Shown here: piece by piece, positions 1-8,648 of the stretch | How positions within the stretch are numbered: position 1 is the stretch's first letter | Layout of the letters: each line of letters starts with the position of its first letter | Source of the DNA: Magnetococcales bacterium | GTDB taxonomy: Bacteria; Pseudomonadota; Magnetococcia; Magnetococcales; JADFYX01 | Direction: 5' to 3' | Length of the DNA: 40,115 nucleotides | Assembly (NCBI GenBank): GCA_015231305.1 | Contig: JADGBW010000018.1 | Coordinates: 1 to 40,115, forward strand | Translations under genes and position numbers: made by a program | The notes under the pieces: generated by a model | Told to the model about the DNA's origin: nothing | Database searches by the model: none | What the model saw: the letters and a program-made list of their open reading frames with translations, nothing else

Positions 1-1
1 A

Positions 2-151
2 GCCATGCTAACCATTCATTTAGCTGTAACAATGTTTGTTATCAGTCTGGCTTATCTTGCTTCAATACTTCATAGCCATCGGGAGTATCTAAAGCTCCTT
101 GCTGAAGGTAAAGAGGTAGAAGAAGATGAGGTTAAGGATTTGAGTGTGTAG
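2..151 (+). CDS. C-terminal end of a membrane protein, probably phosphatidylserine synthase (partial)
   Basis: The frame is open from the left edge and ends at TAG 149-151. About 49 residues are visible: one hydrophobic helix (AVTMFVISLAYLASIL) followed by a basic then acidic cytoplasmic tail. The helix followed by 'HSHREYLKLL' resembles the last transmembrane segment and tail of alphaproteobacterial CDP-diacylglycerol-serine O-phosphatidyltransferases. The pssA-leuA order is common in proteobacteria, and leuA begins 38 bp downstream here. The catalytic CDP-alcohol phosphatidyltransferase motif lies outside the window, so the name rests on the tail and the neighbour only. Confidence 0.5.
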   Translation, partial: AMLTIHLAVTMFVISLAYLASILHSHREYLKLLAEGKEVEEDEVKDLSV

Positions 152-189
152 GGTTTTTAAATACAACACATAAAAGAGAAGGTATTAAA

Positions 190-1734
190 ATGACTGATAA
201 GATAATTATATTTGATACTACTCTGAGAGACGGTGAGCAATCTCCTGGTGCATCCATGAATGTGGATGAAAAACTACGCATAGCTCAACAGCTTGAACGC
301 TTGCAAGTTGATGTAATTGAGGCAGGTTTTCCCATCGCGTCCCCTGGTGATTTTGCTGCGGTAAAAGGTGTTGCAGCTAAGATAAAAAACTGTTCTGTGG
401 CAGGTCTATGCCGAGCGAGTTTTAAAGATATTGACCGAGCTTGGGAGGCTCTTAGCCAAGCTTGTGACCCAAGACTACATATATTTATAGCAACCAGCCC
501 CATACATATGCAGCACAAGCTCAATATGACACCAGACCAAGTGTTGGAGAGAGCAGTAGAAGCAGTTAAGTATGGAGCAAACAAGACCTCCAACATTGAA
601 TGGTCAGCAGAAGATGCTGGCCGTACTGATATGGATTTTCTCTGCCGTATTGTTGAGGCGGTAATTGCTGCTGGTGCTAAAACCATAAATATTCCCGATA
701 CAGTTGGCTACACTTTGCCAGATGAGTTTGGTGAGCGGATTAATATGCTTATGAACCGTGTTTCCAATATAGACCAAGCAACCATATCTGTGCATTGTCA
801 CAACGACTTAGGCCTTGCTGTTGCTAACTCGCTTTCAGCAATAAACAATGGGGCCAGACAGGTAGAGTGTACTATCAACGGTTTGGGAGAACGAGCCGGT
901 AACGCCTCTTTAGAAGAGGTGGTTATGTCTCTGCGTACTAGGCGAGACTTAATGCCTTATAAGTGTTCAGTTGATACCCGCGAAATCATAAATGCATCTC
1001 GACTGGTAGCCAATATTACTGGTATTGAAGTACAACTTAACAAAGCTATTGTAGGTGCTAATGCATTTGCCCATGAAGCAGGTATTCACCAAGATGGCGT
1101 GTTAAAAGAGGCCGCTACATACGAGATAATGACCCCAGAGTCTGTCGGTCTATCTGCCAACAGAATTGTTTTGGGTAAGCATTCTGGCAGACACGCCTTT
1201 AGAGACCGACTAGCAACACTTGGTTATCATTTAACAGATGATGAACTAAACCGGGCATTTAAGCGATTTAAAGATTTGGCTGATAAAAAACAAGATCTTT
1301 TTGATGCAGATTTGGCAGCTTTAGTTGAAGATGAAGTTATAAGGGCTACAGAATATTTTAAATTATTGCGCATTCATGTAGCTTCTGGCACTCAAGATAC
1401 TCCTGTTGCAGCAGTAGAGATGGAAATTAGGGGTGAGCACGTACAGGGTGCAGGTTGGGGGACGGGTACTGTTGATGCTGCGTTTAAGTCTATTGCAGCT
1501 ATTGTTCCTGAAGCCCAAGGGGTTACCCTAGACCTATACCGGGTAGAAGCCATAACAGGTGGCACAGATGCCCAAGCCAAGGTTGTGGTAAGGTTGACAA
1601 AAGAAGAAAATACATATCAAGGGTTGGGTGCTCACAACGATGTAGTTGAAGCTTCAGCACGAGCATATGTAAATGCACTTAACCGTTTGGTACAAATAGG
1701 AAACAAATTAGGTAAAAAACAAAAAGGTGTTTAA
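190..1734 (+). CDS. leuA: 2-isopropylmalate synthase
   Basis: Condenses acetyl-CoA with 2-oxoisovalerate, the first committed step of leucine synthesis, in the cytoplasm. The 514-aa length is normal for the bacterial enzyme. The N-terminal TIM barrel opens with FDTTLRDGEQSPGASM (R13 and D14 at the active site). The metal-binding HxH lies in VHCHNDLG (H202, H204), and GLGERAGNASLEEV follows. A linker containing HEAGIHQDG leads to the C-terminal LeuA allosteric domain (about 375-510), so leucine feedback inhibition is likely. The start is preceded by an AGAAGG-like ribosome site. It follows a pssA-like gene by 38 bp and may share its transcript. A hairpin lies just downstream. The call is secure. 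Confidence 0.97.
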   Translation: MTDKIIIFDTTLRDGEQSPGASMNVDEKLRIAQQLERLQVDVIEAGFPIASPGDFAAVKGVAAKIKNCSVAGLCRASFKDIDRAWEALSQACDPRLHIFIATSPIHMQHKLNMTPDQVLERAVEAVKYGANKTSNIEWSAEDAGRTDMDFLCRIVEAVIAAGAKTINIPDTVGYTLPDEFGERINMLMNRVSNIDQATISVHCHNDLGLAVANSLSAINNGARQVECTINGLGERAGNASLEEVVMSLRTRRDLMPYKCSVDTREIINASRLVANITGIEVQLNKAIVGANAFAHEAGIHQDGVLKEAATYEIMTPESVGLSANRIVLGKHSGRHAFRDRLATLGYHLTDDELNRAFKRFKDLADKKQDLFDADLAALVEDEVIRATEYFKLLRIHVASGTQDTPVAAVEMEIRGEHVQGAGWGTGTVDAAFKSIAAIVPEAQGVTLDLYRVEAITGGTDAQAKVVVRLTKEENTYQGLGAHNDVVEASARAYVNALNRLVQIGNKLGKKQKGV

Positions 1735-1746
1735 TGTTATGACTAA

Positions 1747-1809
1747 GAAATAGCTATTTTTCCAATATTGCTAATTATATTTGGATAAATATCTATTTCA
1801 GTGTTTTTT
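1747..1809 (+). terminator. AT-rich hairpin with T run after leuA
   Basis: The left arm 1747-1768 and right arm 1777-1799 pair over about 20 positions, with two mismatches and one bulge around an 8-nt loop. T6 follows at 1804-1809. The stem is AT-rich, so termination strength is uncertain, but the position directly after leuA fits. Confidence 0.5.
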
Positions 1810-1817
1810 AAAAAAGT

Positions 1818-1834
1818 TTGGCATGGCTTTTGTA
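1818..1834 (+). promoter_or_regulatory. sigma-54-type (-24/-12) promoter upstream of fliX-like gene
   Basis: TTGGCATGGCTTTTGTA matches the consensus YTGGCACGRNNNTTGCW at all but two defined positions. The GG of the -24 element is intact, and the -12 element reads TTGTA instead of TTGCA. The predicted start of transcription is near 1845, about 80 bp before the FliX-like start codon. Sigma-54 control of flagellar genes, including FliX/FlbD-linked classes, is established in Caulobacter. The match is seen directly; function is inferred. Confidence 0.6.
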
Positions 1835-1927
1835 CTATAGATTGCTAACACTAATTACATCATAATTTTTTAAGGCCTGAGAGAACCTTAAAAAAGTTCA
1901 ATGTTTTCATATCAAAGGAGTCTGTCC

Positions 1928-2389
1928 ATGACTATCCGCCGTATCGATAAGGCTGGTAAAACAAATTTAAGACCAGTGTCCACTGGTAATAAATCAACAT
2001 CAAAGGTTGGAGCTGGGGAAAATTTTGCCCAGCAACTGGCACATGTTGCCGGGGCTAATGGTGTAGAAACCGTCGAGGGGATTGCTCCCATCAAGGTTGT
2101 AAATGATGCAACTTCCCAAGGTTCTAAAAATGAACGCCGTGAGCAAATTGAGCAAACTGGCGAGCTTTTAGATACTCTTGAAGAGTTAGGGCAAAATTTA
2201 GATCCATCTATTTTAATAAAAGATGGAAATGATGATTTAGCCCGTCAAAAATTAAAAGAGACGAGAGATCAAGCACTTAGAACGCTTTCTGACACTCCAG
2301 CCCATAGTGAAGAGCGAGATCTTTTGCATAGAACTGCACTTCTTGCAACAGTGGAACTGGCAAAAAGTGAGCGAGGGGATTATAAGTAG
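1928..2389 (+). CDS. fliX: FliX-like flagellar assembly regulator
   Basis: A 153-aa soluble protein. The track starts at 1901, but AAAGGAG at 1914-1920 sits just before the in-frame ATG at 1928, which is preferred. The first ~75 residues are low-complexity and probably disordered. The C-terminal half is helical, with 'GELLDTLEELGQNLD' and a terminal 'ATVELAKSER'. That arrangement (short MxI start, disordered stretch, LLDxLxxL helix, VELAK ending) resembles alphaproteobacterial FliX. FliX works with the sigma-54 activator FlbD to couple flagellar assembly to late gene expression. A good sigma-54-type promoter upstream supports a flagellar role. It is not beside flgI as in Caulobacter but sits alone between leuA and lepA. 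Recognition is by pattern only; a different small regulator is possible. Confidence 0.62.
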   Translation: MTIRRIDKAGKTNLRPVSTGNKSTSKVGAGENFAQQLAHVAGANGVETVEGIAPIKVVNDATSQGSKNERREQIEQTGELLDTLEELGQNLDPSILIKDGNDDLARQKLKETRDQALRTLSDTPAHSEERDLLHRTALLATVELAKSERGDYK

Positions 2390-2443
2390 GGGGTTAAGTT
2401 TAACTCAGCTGCATTTTTGCGGCCCCTATAGAAGTAACCCTAA

Positions 2444-4258
2444 ATGTCACTGCAACATATACGTAACTTTTCAATTATTGCTCACATCGATCATGGTAAG
2501 AGTACTCTTGCTGACCGTTTGATCGAATTTACTGGCGCTCTGGAGTCAAGGGAGATGTCAGAGCAACTTCTCGATAGCATGGATATCGAGAAGGAGCGAG
2601 GTATAACTATCAAAGCTCAATCTGTACGCCTTAACTATAAGGCGAAAGATGGGCAGACTTATCTTCTCAATTTTATCGATACGCCAGGCCATGTAGACTT
2701 CTCGTATGAAGTCTCGCGGTCTTTGGCTGCCTGTGAGGGGGCACTACTGGTTGTAGATGCTGCCCAAGGTGTAGAGGCTCAGACTTTAGCCAATGTTTAT
2801 CTAGCATTAGATAATGATTTGGAAATTATCCCTGTATTAAATAAAATAGATTTACCATCTGCTGAACCCGAACGGGTTCGTACCCAGATTGAAGATGTTA
2901 TCGGTTTGGACGCAAGTGATGCCATAGAGGCATCGGCTAAATCTGGTATTGGTATTGAAGATATACTCGAAGCGGTAATCACCCGCATACCCCCACCAAC
3001 TGGCACAATCGATAAACCATTAAAAGCTCTAATAATTGACTCTTGGTATGATAATTATCTGGGAGTTGTAGCTTTAGCTCGTATTTACGATGGTTTGATG
3101 CGAGTTTCTGGAAGTGGCCCTAAAACCAAAAAAATTCGTTTTATGAGTTCAGGTCAAGATTATCCACTAGACAGAATCGGTGCTTTTACTCCTCAGATGA
3201 CCAATAGAGAGACCCTTAGTGCTGGCGAGGTAGGGTTTATTATAGCTGGGGTTAAAGAGCTGTCACAAGCAAGAGTAGGGGATACTATTACTGAATCAGT
3301 CCGGCCTGCCGAGGATAAGCTGGATGGTTTTAAAGATGTCCAACCCATGGTGTTTGCCGGGCTATACCCTGTAATTTCTGCTGAATATGAAAATTTAAAA
3401 GACGCTTTGGAAAAACTATCCTTAAACGATGCTGCTATTACTTACGATGCTGAGACATCTCCAGCTTTGGGATTTGGTTATCGTTGTGGGTTTTTAGGTA
3501 TGTTGCACATGGAAATTGTGCAAGAACGATTGGAGAGAGAGTTTAACCTAGACTTGGTTGTTACGGCTCCCACAGTGGTTTATCAGGTCACAAAAACCAA
3601 TGGTGAAAAAATTGATGTACATAACCCATCCAATTTACCAGCTCAGGTTGAGATAGCAGCAATTGATGAGCCTTATATTTTAGTTTCAATTATGGTTCCG
3701 GCTGAACATATGGGGCCAATAATGACCTTGTGCACTGAACGCCGAGGTGTACAAAAAGATATGAACTATATTTCTGACTCAAGGGTTATGGTTAAATATG
3801 AGATACCTATGAGTGAAGTAGTTATGGACTTTTATGATCGTTTAAAGTCTATATCACGAGGGTACGCTTCACTTGATTATGAGTTGCTCGATTATAGAGC
3901 TGGCAATTTAGTAAAACTAGACCTACTTATTAACGGAGAGCCTGTTGATGCTCTTTCGATAATTGTTCACAAAGAAAAAGCCCAGATACGGGGTCGTGAC
4001 CTTGCCAAAAAAATGAGAGAAATTATTCATAGGCAGATGTTTGAGATAGCTATACAAGCAGCTATTGGTTCAAAAATTGTTGCCCGTGAGACCATCAGTG
4101 CCATGCGTAAAAATGTTACAGCAAAATGTTATGGTGGTGATATTTCTCGTAAAAGAAAATTGTTGGAGAAACAAAAAGCTGGTAAAAAAAGGATGAAGCA
4201 GGTTGGTAGGGTAGAAATCCCCCAAGAGGCTTTTTTAGCTGTGTTAAAAGTAGATTGA
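2444..4258 (+). CDS. lepA: Elongation factor 4 (LepA), ribosome-associated GTPase
   Basis: A translational GTPase of 604 aa, the usual LepA length, thought to act on stalled or initiating ribosomes. The G domain is complete: P-loop AHIDHGKS (13-20), the switch region with [21 protein letters not shown] (G3) and NKIDLP (G4). EF-G-like domains II, III and V follow, then the LepA-specific C-terminal domain with [23 protein letters not shown], which binds ribosomal RNA. No strong ribosome-binding site is visible before the ATG. The gene heads a run with lepB (14-bp gap), DUF4845, rnc, era and recO, so it probably shares a transcript with them. The frame is intact and the call is secure. Confidence 0.97.
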   Translation: MSLQHIRNFSIIAHIDHGKSTLADRLIEFTGALESREMSEQLLDSMDIEKERGITIKAQSVRLNYKAKDGQTYLLNFIDTPGHVDFSYEVSRSLAACEGALLVVDAAQGVEAQTLANVYLALDNDLEIIPVLNKIDLPSAEPERVRTQIEDVIGLDASDAIEASAKSGIGIEDILEAVITRIPPPTGTIDKPLKALIIDSWYDNYLGVVALARIYDGLMRVSGSGPKTKKIRFMSSGQDYPLDRIGAFTPQMTNRETLSAGEVGFIIAGVKELSQARVGDTITESVRPAEDKLDGFKDVQPMVFAGLYPVISAEYENLKDALEKLSLNDAAITYDAETSPALGFGYRCGFLGMLHMEIVQERLEREFNLDLVVTAPTVVYQVTKTNGEKIDVHNPSNLPAQVEIAAIDEPYILVSIMVPAEHMGPIMTLCTERRGVQKDMNYISDSRVMVKYEIPMSEVVMDFYDRLKSISRGYASLDYELLDYRAGNLVKLDLLINGEPVDALSIIVHKEKAQIRGRDLAKKMREIIHRQMFEIAIQAAIGSKIVARETISAMRKNVTAKCYGGDISRKRKLLEKQKAGKKRMKQVGRVEIPQEAFLAVLKVD

Positions 4259-4272
4259 GGTAGATAACAAAG

Positions 4273-5223
4273 ATGGATGTAAACCTCCAAGCGGATCAAA
4301 AAAAAAATAAAGATGGCAATGGAGAGGAAAGCTCAGAGGATTCAAAGCCCAGCAAAGTTTCAAACAAACACTATTGGTGGGGGGGGCTGTTTTTACTTTT
4401 CGGTCTATATATTCTCGGTTCATATGTTTCTTCTGGTCCATCTATAGATAATGAAGAGGCAGGTAGCTTAGGGCCACCAATAGCACTTGTTTTAATTGGT
4501 GTTGGTGGTTATTTCTTGTTTTTTGGCAGACAATTTTTTGCTAAAGAGAGTGAAACTGTAGAATATTTTGAGGCAATTGCCATGGCTGTTGGTATTGCTT
4601 TAACTGTTCGGGCTTTTATTGTAGAACCTTTTAAAATTCCTTCTGGCTCTATGATTCCAACTCTTTTAGTTGGTGATTACCTTTTTGTTAGTAAGTCTGC
4701 ATACGGTTTTCGTCTGCCATTTACCCAAAGTAGAGTTTTAATGGGAAATGGGCCTGATAGGGGTGATGTAGCAGTTTTTGAATACCCCAGAGACCCTGAC
4801 AAAGATTATATTAAACGTATTGTCGGTCTACCTGGAGACCGTATAGTTTACCGTAGTAAAAGGTTGTATATAAATGGAAAACCCATAGAATATCAGGCTA
4901 TGGGTTCTTATGAATATCTGACTGTTCAAGGTATGGCAAAAAATGTAGCTCTTTTTACAGAAAAATTGGAGAATGCTCCTCACCCAATTTTAGTTCAGTC
5001 TGACTATTTCATGGATGGCTACACAGATCAACTCGTTCCAAAAGACCATTATTTTGTAATGGGTGACAACCGAGATAACAGTAATGATAGTAGAGCTTGG
5101 GGTTTTGTTCCATCCCATAGGTTGGTTGGCAAAGCACTGCGTATTTTTTGGTCATGGGACAACCATACTCAAGGCATGTTTGATGGAGTCCGTTGGGATC
5201 GTCTCTGGACACCAGTAGAGTAG
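4273..5223 (+). CDS. lepB: Signal peptidase I
   Basis: A membrane serine protease that removes signal peptides from exported preproteins. The catalytic serine is in PSGSMIPT (S126) and the general-base lysine in DYIKRIVGLPGD (K181). The conserved GDNRDNSNDSR box is at 264-274. At 316 aa the N-terminus is longer than in simple enzymes. A charged cytoplasmic leader (1-30) is followed by hydrophobic segments at about 36-52 and 68-86, and a third (101-118) leading into the catalytic domain. GAGGT after the lepA stop forms the ribosome site. The lepA-lepB pairing is classical. The extra hydrophobic hairpin before the catalytic domain is the only unusual point. Confidence 0.96.
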   Translation: MDVNLQADQKKNKDGNGEESSEDSKPSKVSNKHYWWGGLFLLFGLYILGSYVSSGPSIDNEEAGSLGPPIALVLIGVGGYFLFFGRQFFAKESETVEYFEAIAMAVGIALTVRAFIVEPFKIPSGSMIPTLLVGDYLFVSKSAYGFRLPFTQSRVLMGNGPDRGDVAVFEYPRDPDKDYIKRIVGLPGDRIVYRSKRLYINGKPIEYQAMGSYEYLTVQGMAKNVALFTEKLENAPHPILVQSDYFMDGYTDQLVPKDHYFVMGDNRDNSNDSRAWGFVPSHRLVGKALRIFWSWDNHTQGMFDGVRWDRLWTPVE

Positions 5224-5251
5224 TGGTCTTGTTTAACACATGAAGGTAATA

Positions 5252-5626
5252 ATGAAAAATCGTCAAGCTGGCGGCTCTTTGATTAAACTTATGCTAATTA
5301 TAACTCTTTTTGGTGCTGTAGTTACAGTTGCCTTACGAGTTGTGCCTGGTGTCTATAACTATTATATACTAAAAGATTTAGCCGACCGGGTTGTTGGTGA
5401 TTATGCTCAACTAGATTTAGCCGAGGTTAATAAGCGGGTTAAGTTTGAGTTGCACCGCACACACATTAATATTGACAATGAGACATTTGAAATTATCCAG
5501 ACAGGGCAGGGGTTTAGGGTGTATATTGACTATCAAATCCCCATGGATTTTATGCTTGGAAGCTATGAAATAGTTTTGGATGGGTATGAGTATTTAACTC
5601 TTAGTTATGAAGCTGAGAGTTTGTAA
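5252..5626 (+). CDS. DUF4845 small membrane protein
   Basis: The track ORF starts at 5240, but AAGG at 5243-5246 lies five bases before an in-frame ATG at 5252 (MKNRQAGGSL), which is preferred; this gives 124 aa. The N-terminus resembles a type IV pilin or single-pass anchor: a short basic leader, then the hydrophobic helix LIKLMLIITLFGAVVTVAL. It is followed by a small extracytoplasmic domain with YIDYQIPMDFMLGSYEIVLDG. Proteins of this type (DUF4845) typically sit between lepB and rnc in proteobacteria, exactly as here. No biochemical role is established. It lies 28 bp after lepB and 4 bp before rnc. Confidence 0.8.
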   Translation: MKNRQAGGSLIKLMLIITLFGAVVTVALRVVPGVYNYYILKDLADRVVGDYAQLDLAEVNKRVKFELHRTHINIDNETFEIIQTGQGFRVYIDYQIPMDFMLGSYEIVLDGYEYLTLSYEAESL

Positions 5627-5630
5627 GTCT

Positions 5631-6443
5631 ATGAATTCCGACGATATTTTAACCACAGATAACAATGAAAACCAAAAAGAACAACTATATACAATTATAT
5701 CTGATGCTGATCTACTAGACCTACAAGATCGCCTTGGTTATACATTTAAAAATAGTGACTTGTTATATCAAGCATTAACTCACCGCTCTACCCCAGCAGA
5801 TCAACATACCAAAACTGGTAACCTTGCAATATGGCATAACGAACGGTTGGAATTTTTAGGTGATGCAGTTTTGGAGTTGGTCATATCAACTAAATTATAT
5901 CAGCTATACCCCGATGCGGCGGAAGGTGCGCTATCACATTGGCGTTCCTCTGTTGTAAACACTCGTTCTTTAAGTATATTAGCAACTAAAATAAACCTTG
6001 GTTCATGCTTGATGATGGGAAGAGGAGAGGATTTAAGCGGGGGTAGAAAGAAGGTATCTATTCTTGGTGATAGTTTTGAAGCTATTTTGGGAGCACTTTT
6101 CCTAGATGGTGGCCTGTCAGTTGTGGAAGATCTTCTTAACCGTTTGATTGGAGATAAGATAGATAAATTACAGGCTGTAGAGCAATATAAAGATTATAAA
6201 TCACTGCTACAAGAGCAGTTGCAAAGTGTTGGTCGCGCTCTCCCTAGTTACAAGGTTACAGCAGTTGTTGGTCCTCCTCACCAACGTGTATTTGAGGTTT
6301 CATGCCTATTAGAAAATGATTTAGTTGCTGGTATTGGCTCGGGTCATTCTAAACGGTATGCCGAACAGTTGGCTGCAAAAAGTGTGGTTGAACAGTTTTT
6401 AGAAATTGCAGACCCAACAATAGGAGATAAATTAGGTGAGTAA
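5631..6443 (+). CDS. rnc: Ribonuclease III
   Basis: Double-stranded-RNA endonuclease that processes rRNA precursors and structured mRNAs. The signature box ERLEFLGDAVLELVIS carries the catalytic acidic residues, and DSFEAILGALFLDGG supplies the second acidic pair. The C-terminal dsRNA-binding domain begins near DYKSLLQEQLQ and ends with AAKSVVEQFLE. The track begins at 5607 inside the previous gene. The ATG at 5631 (MNSDDILTT) is preferred, giving 270 aa, somewhat longer than the usual ~225-230 because of an N-terminal extension of about 30 residues. The end overlaps era by 8 bp, so the two are translationally coupled. RNase III and Era both act in 16S rRNA maturation. Confidence 0.95.
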   Translation: MNSDDILTTDNNENQKEQLYTIISDADLLDLQDRLGYTFKNSDLLYQALTHRSTPADQHTKTGNLAIWHNERLEFLGDAVLELVISTKLYQLYPDAAEGALSHWRSSVVNTRSLSILATKINLGSCLMMGRGEDLSGGRKKVSILGDSFEAILGALFLDGGLSVVEDLLNRLIGDKIDKLQAVEQYKDYKSLLQEQLQSVGRALPSYKVTAVVGPPHQRVFEVSCLLENDLVAGIGSGHSKRYAEQLAAKSVVEQFLEIADPTIGDKLGE

Positions 6444-7458
6444 GCAACCGAACAAAACAAAAGATCAACACAAAAATTTCAAGTCTGGGTATATAGCTAT
6501 TGCTGGGCGACCAAATAGCGGTAAGTCTACATTTTTAAACCGGGTATTAGGTAGAAAAGTTGCTATTGTTACTCATAAAGCTCAAACTACCCGTTCTAAA
6601 ATTTTAGGTGTTTATCACTCTTCGCAATGTCAGATGGTTTTTCTCGATACCCCAGGTATTCACGATCCTGGTAACTCATATTTAAATACAGCAATGGTGC
6701 AGACAGCATTTGATGCCTGTATGGATGTTGATTTAATATTATATTTTGTGGATCTACCGGGAAGTATCACAGATGAAGATTGGGGCAATATTGCTAAACT
6801 ACCCTATAAATCAACACCAATATTTCTTGTTATCAATAAGGTAGATAAAATTGCTAAACCAAAATTAATGCCTATTCTCCGGGAGTTAGGAGAGGGTAGA
6901 GATGGAATTGTCTTTAAGGAGTTGGTTCCTATATCTGCGCTTCATGGTGAAAATGTAGATAGGGTATTGCAATTGATTCCAGATTATTTAGCAGTGGGGC
7001 CTAAATATTTCCCTGATGATCAAATTACCGACCAGCCAGAGTCATTTCTAGCAGCTGAGCTAATACGTGAGAAGCTGTTTTCATTTTTACAGCAAGAGCT
7101 ACCATACTCTTTGGCTGTAAGGGTTGACTCTTTTTCAAAACGTGAAACAGATAAAGGTGCAGGTAAAAAACAGAAACAACCCAATAAACAAAATAACCCA
7201 AACCAAGCAATATGGGATATGGGGGCTACAATCATTGTCGATAGAGACTCACAAAAAGGTATTGTTATTGGCAAAGGTGGTACAGTTTTAAAAAGAGTTG
7301 GCACTGCTGTTCGCAAAGAGTTAGAAGAGCAACTTGGTATAAAACTTTATTTAAAGCTATGGGTAAAGGTAAACAAAGATTGGAGTAATAACGCCACTAT
7401 GTTGCGATCTTTTGGGTATCCTGACGGTTTAGGTAGCGAAAGTGACAATGAGCAGTAA
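6436..7458 (+). CDS. era: GTPase Era, 30S ribosome assembly
   Basis: Binds the 3' end of 16S rRNA and checks late 30S assembly. It starts at GTG 6436, nine bases after GGAG and overlapping rnc by 8 bp. Motifs are GRPNSGKS (G1, 24-31), DTPGIH (G3, 71-76), NKVDK (G4, 134-138) and SALHG (G5). The C-terminal KH domain carries GIVIGKGGTVLKRVG. At 340 aa it is about 40 residues longer than typical Era. Part of the excess is a Lys/Gln/Asn-rich insert (KRETDKGAGKKQKQPNKQNN) just before the KH domain; the rest is an N-terminal extension. Such an insert could be a flexible loop or add RNA contacts; this is inference. Confidence 0.95.
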   Translation: MSKQPNKTKDQHKNFKSGYIAIAGRPNSGKSTFLNRVLGRKVAIVTHKAQTTRSKILGVYHSSQCQMVFLDTPGIHDPGNSYLNTAMVQTAFDACMDVDLILYFVDLPGSITDEDWGNIAKLPYKSTPIFLVINKVDKIAKPKLMPILRELGEGRDGIVFKELVPISALHGENVDRVLQLIPDYLAVGPKYFPDDQITDQPESFLAAELIREKLFSFLQQELPYSLAVRVDSFSKRETDKGAGKKQKQPNKQNNPNQAIWDMGATIIVDRDSQKGIVIGKGGTVLKRVGTAVRKELEEQLGIKLYLKLWVKVNKDWSNNATMLRSFGYPDGLGSESDNEQ

Positions 7459-7489
7459 GTTATTAAAGTAGGAGGGGTATTTAAAAGCG

Positions 7490-8284
7490 GTGCTGGTTAA
7501 GGATGAAGCATTGGTTCTTAGGCGAACTCCATTTCAAGAAAGCTCTTTGGTTATCCATTTTTTAACTAAAAACAATGGTTTGCTAAGTGTAATGGCACGG
7601 GGAATCCGCAAGAGTGGTCGTAAAGGTAGTGACCGCCGGGGTGCTTTAGCTGGGTTTCATACTGTAAATTTAGAAAGTCGCTCTCGATCATTAGTAGCAA
7701 TGGGAACATTGACTAATGTTGAGATTACCAAAGCCAGACGCACCATTCCATCATCAGCAGCAGCTTTGTCAGCAGCTCAGCTCTATTTGGAGGTGGCATA
7801 CCGTTTTAGTGTAGCAGGTGATGCTCGCCCGGACATCATGCATACCATAGAAACATCTCTAGATTTACTAGATGCTGGGGCAGATCCACTGGAACTTCTA
7901 GCACTGTCACTTGGAGTTTTAATTAGTGGTGTAGGTTATGGCTGGCAAGCCTTTGAATGTGCTGGATGTCGAGGGGTTAGACAGTTGACCTTTTTTTCAA
8001 TTCGTCGTGGGCAGGTGGTTTGCCAACCCTGTGGTCAGCCTTATACAGAACGGTTGGTTCCTATTACTAATAATATTCTCAAAATTATGCAAAAGCTGGC
8101 GTGGCCCCCACCTTTTGGTCTATTATGTGTTGCTGAACAAGCAATTATCTACCGTATTGCCATATCTTCTTTGGTAAAAGCAGGTGGAAAAATGTTAATG
8201 ACTGACCAGCCATTTAGGGCTGTAGTTGGACACGATCTCTTCACAAAAGAGGGTTATACCCCTACAGATATAAGGTTGTCTTAA
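7490..8284 (+). CDS. recO: DNA repair protein RecO
   Basis: RecO, with RecR, loads RecA on SSB-coated single-stranded DNA in the RecF pathway. It starts at GTG 7490 after a strong GGAGGGG (7471-7477). The N-terminal OB fold begins [20 protein letters not shown] and continues to the basic [14 protein letters not shown] stretch (39-51). A helical domain follows, interrupted by a zinc finger with C157, C160, C178 and C181 (CAGC ... CQPC). The length of 264 aa is normal. It closes the lepA-era run and is followed after 2 bp by a Trm112-like gene. Confidence 0.93.
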   Translation: MLVKDEALVLRRTPFQESSLVIHFLTKNNGLLSVMARGIRKSGRKGSDRRGALAGFHTVNLESRSRSLVAMGTLTNVEITKARRTIPSSAAALSAAQLYLEVAYRFSVAGDARPDIMHTIETSLDLLDAGADPLELLALSLGVLISGVGYGWQAFECAGCRGVRQLTFFSIRRGQVVCQPCGQPYTERLVPITNNILKIMQKLAWPPPFGLLCVAEQAIIYRIAISSLVKAGGKMLMTDQPFRAVVGHDLFTKEGYTPTDIRLS

Positions 8285-8286
8285 AG

Positions 8287-8460
8287 ATGATAGATAAAGA
8301 GTTGTTAGAGATTTTAGTTTGCCCTCAATGCAAGGGTAGTTTGGAATATGACTCCCAAGCGTCTGAGTTAATTTGTCGGGTTGACCGTTTAGCTTTTGCT
8401 ATTCGTGATGATATACCAGTTATGTTGGTAGATGATGCAAGAGAGATAGAAGCAGCGTAA
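8287..8460 (+). CDS. Trm112/YcaR-family small zinc-ribbon protein
   Basis: This 57-aa gene is too short for the ORF track. The ATG at 8287 is 2 bp after the recO stop, and the frame ends at TAA 8458-8460. The peptide begins [21 protein letters not shown] and continues to [21 protein letters not shown]. That is the Trm112/YcaR (UPF0434) layout: 'L..IL.CP.CKG.L' then 'L.C...LA+.I.D.IPV+L'. Only three of the usual zinc cysteines are visible (CPQC and C in LIC). Eukaryotic Trm112 activates methyltransferases; the role of bacterial members is poorly defined. It is probably translated from the recO transcript by coupling. Confidence 0.85.
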   Translation: MIDKELLEILVCPQCKGSLEYDSQASELICRVDRLAFAIRDDIPVMLVDDAREIEAA

Positions 8461-8602
8461 AATTAAGTTGCTATTAAATTATTGAATACAATTTAAAGCT
8501 GGGATAATTATCTACTTAGGGCTTTATAAAAAGCTATAAGGTTGCTTTTATATGACTGATTACTACTGATATCTAAGAAAAAAGAGGACAAAGTAAATTA
8601 AA

Positions 8603-8645
8603 AAAAGGCAGTTGGATATTTTTTTCCAACTGCCTTTTCTTTAAT
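8603..8645. terminator. Bidirectional rho-independent terminator
   Basis: A perfect 14-bp stem (8603-8616 with 8625-8638, arm AAAAGGCAGTTGGA) encloses an 8-nt loop. A-rich sequence precedes it and T-rich sequence follows. It lies between the recO-Trm112 transcript and the convergent phosphatase gene and can serve both. Confidence 0.88.
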
Positions 8646-8648
8646 ATT

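Noticed and set aside
2307-2522. 71-aa ORF across the fliX-lepA junction
   Set aside because: It overlaps both real genes in another frame; LepA is conserved from its ATG at 2444.
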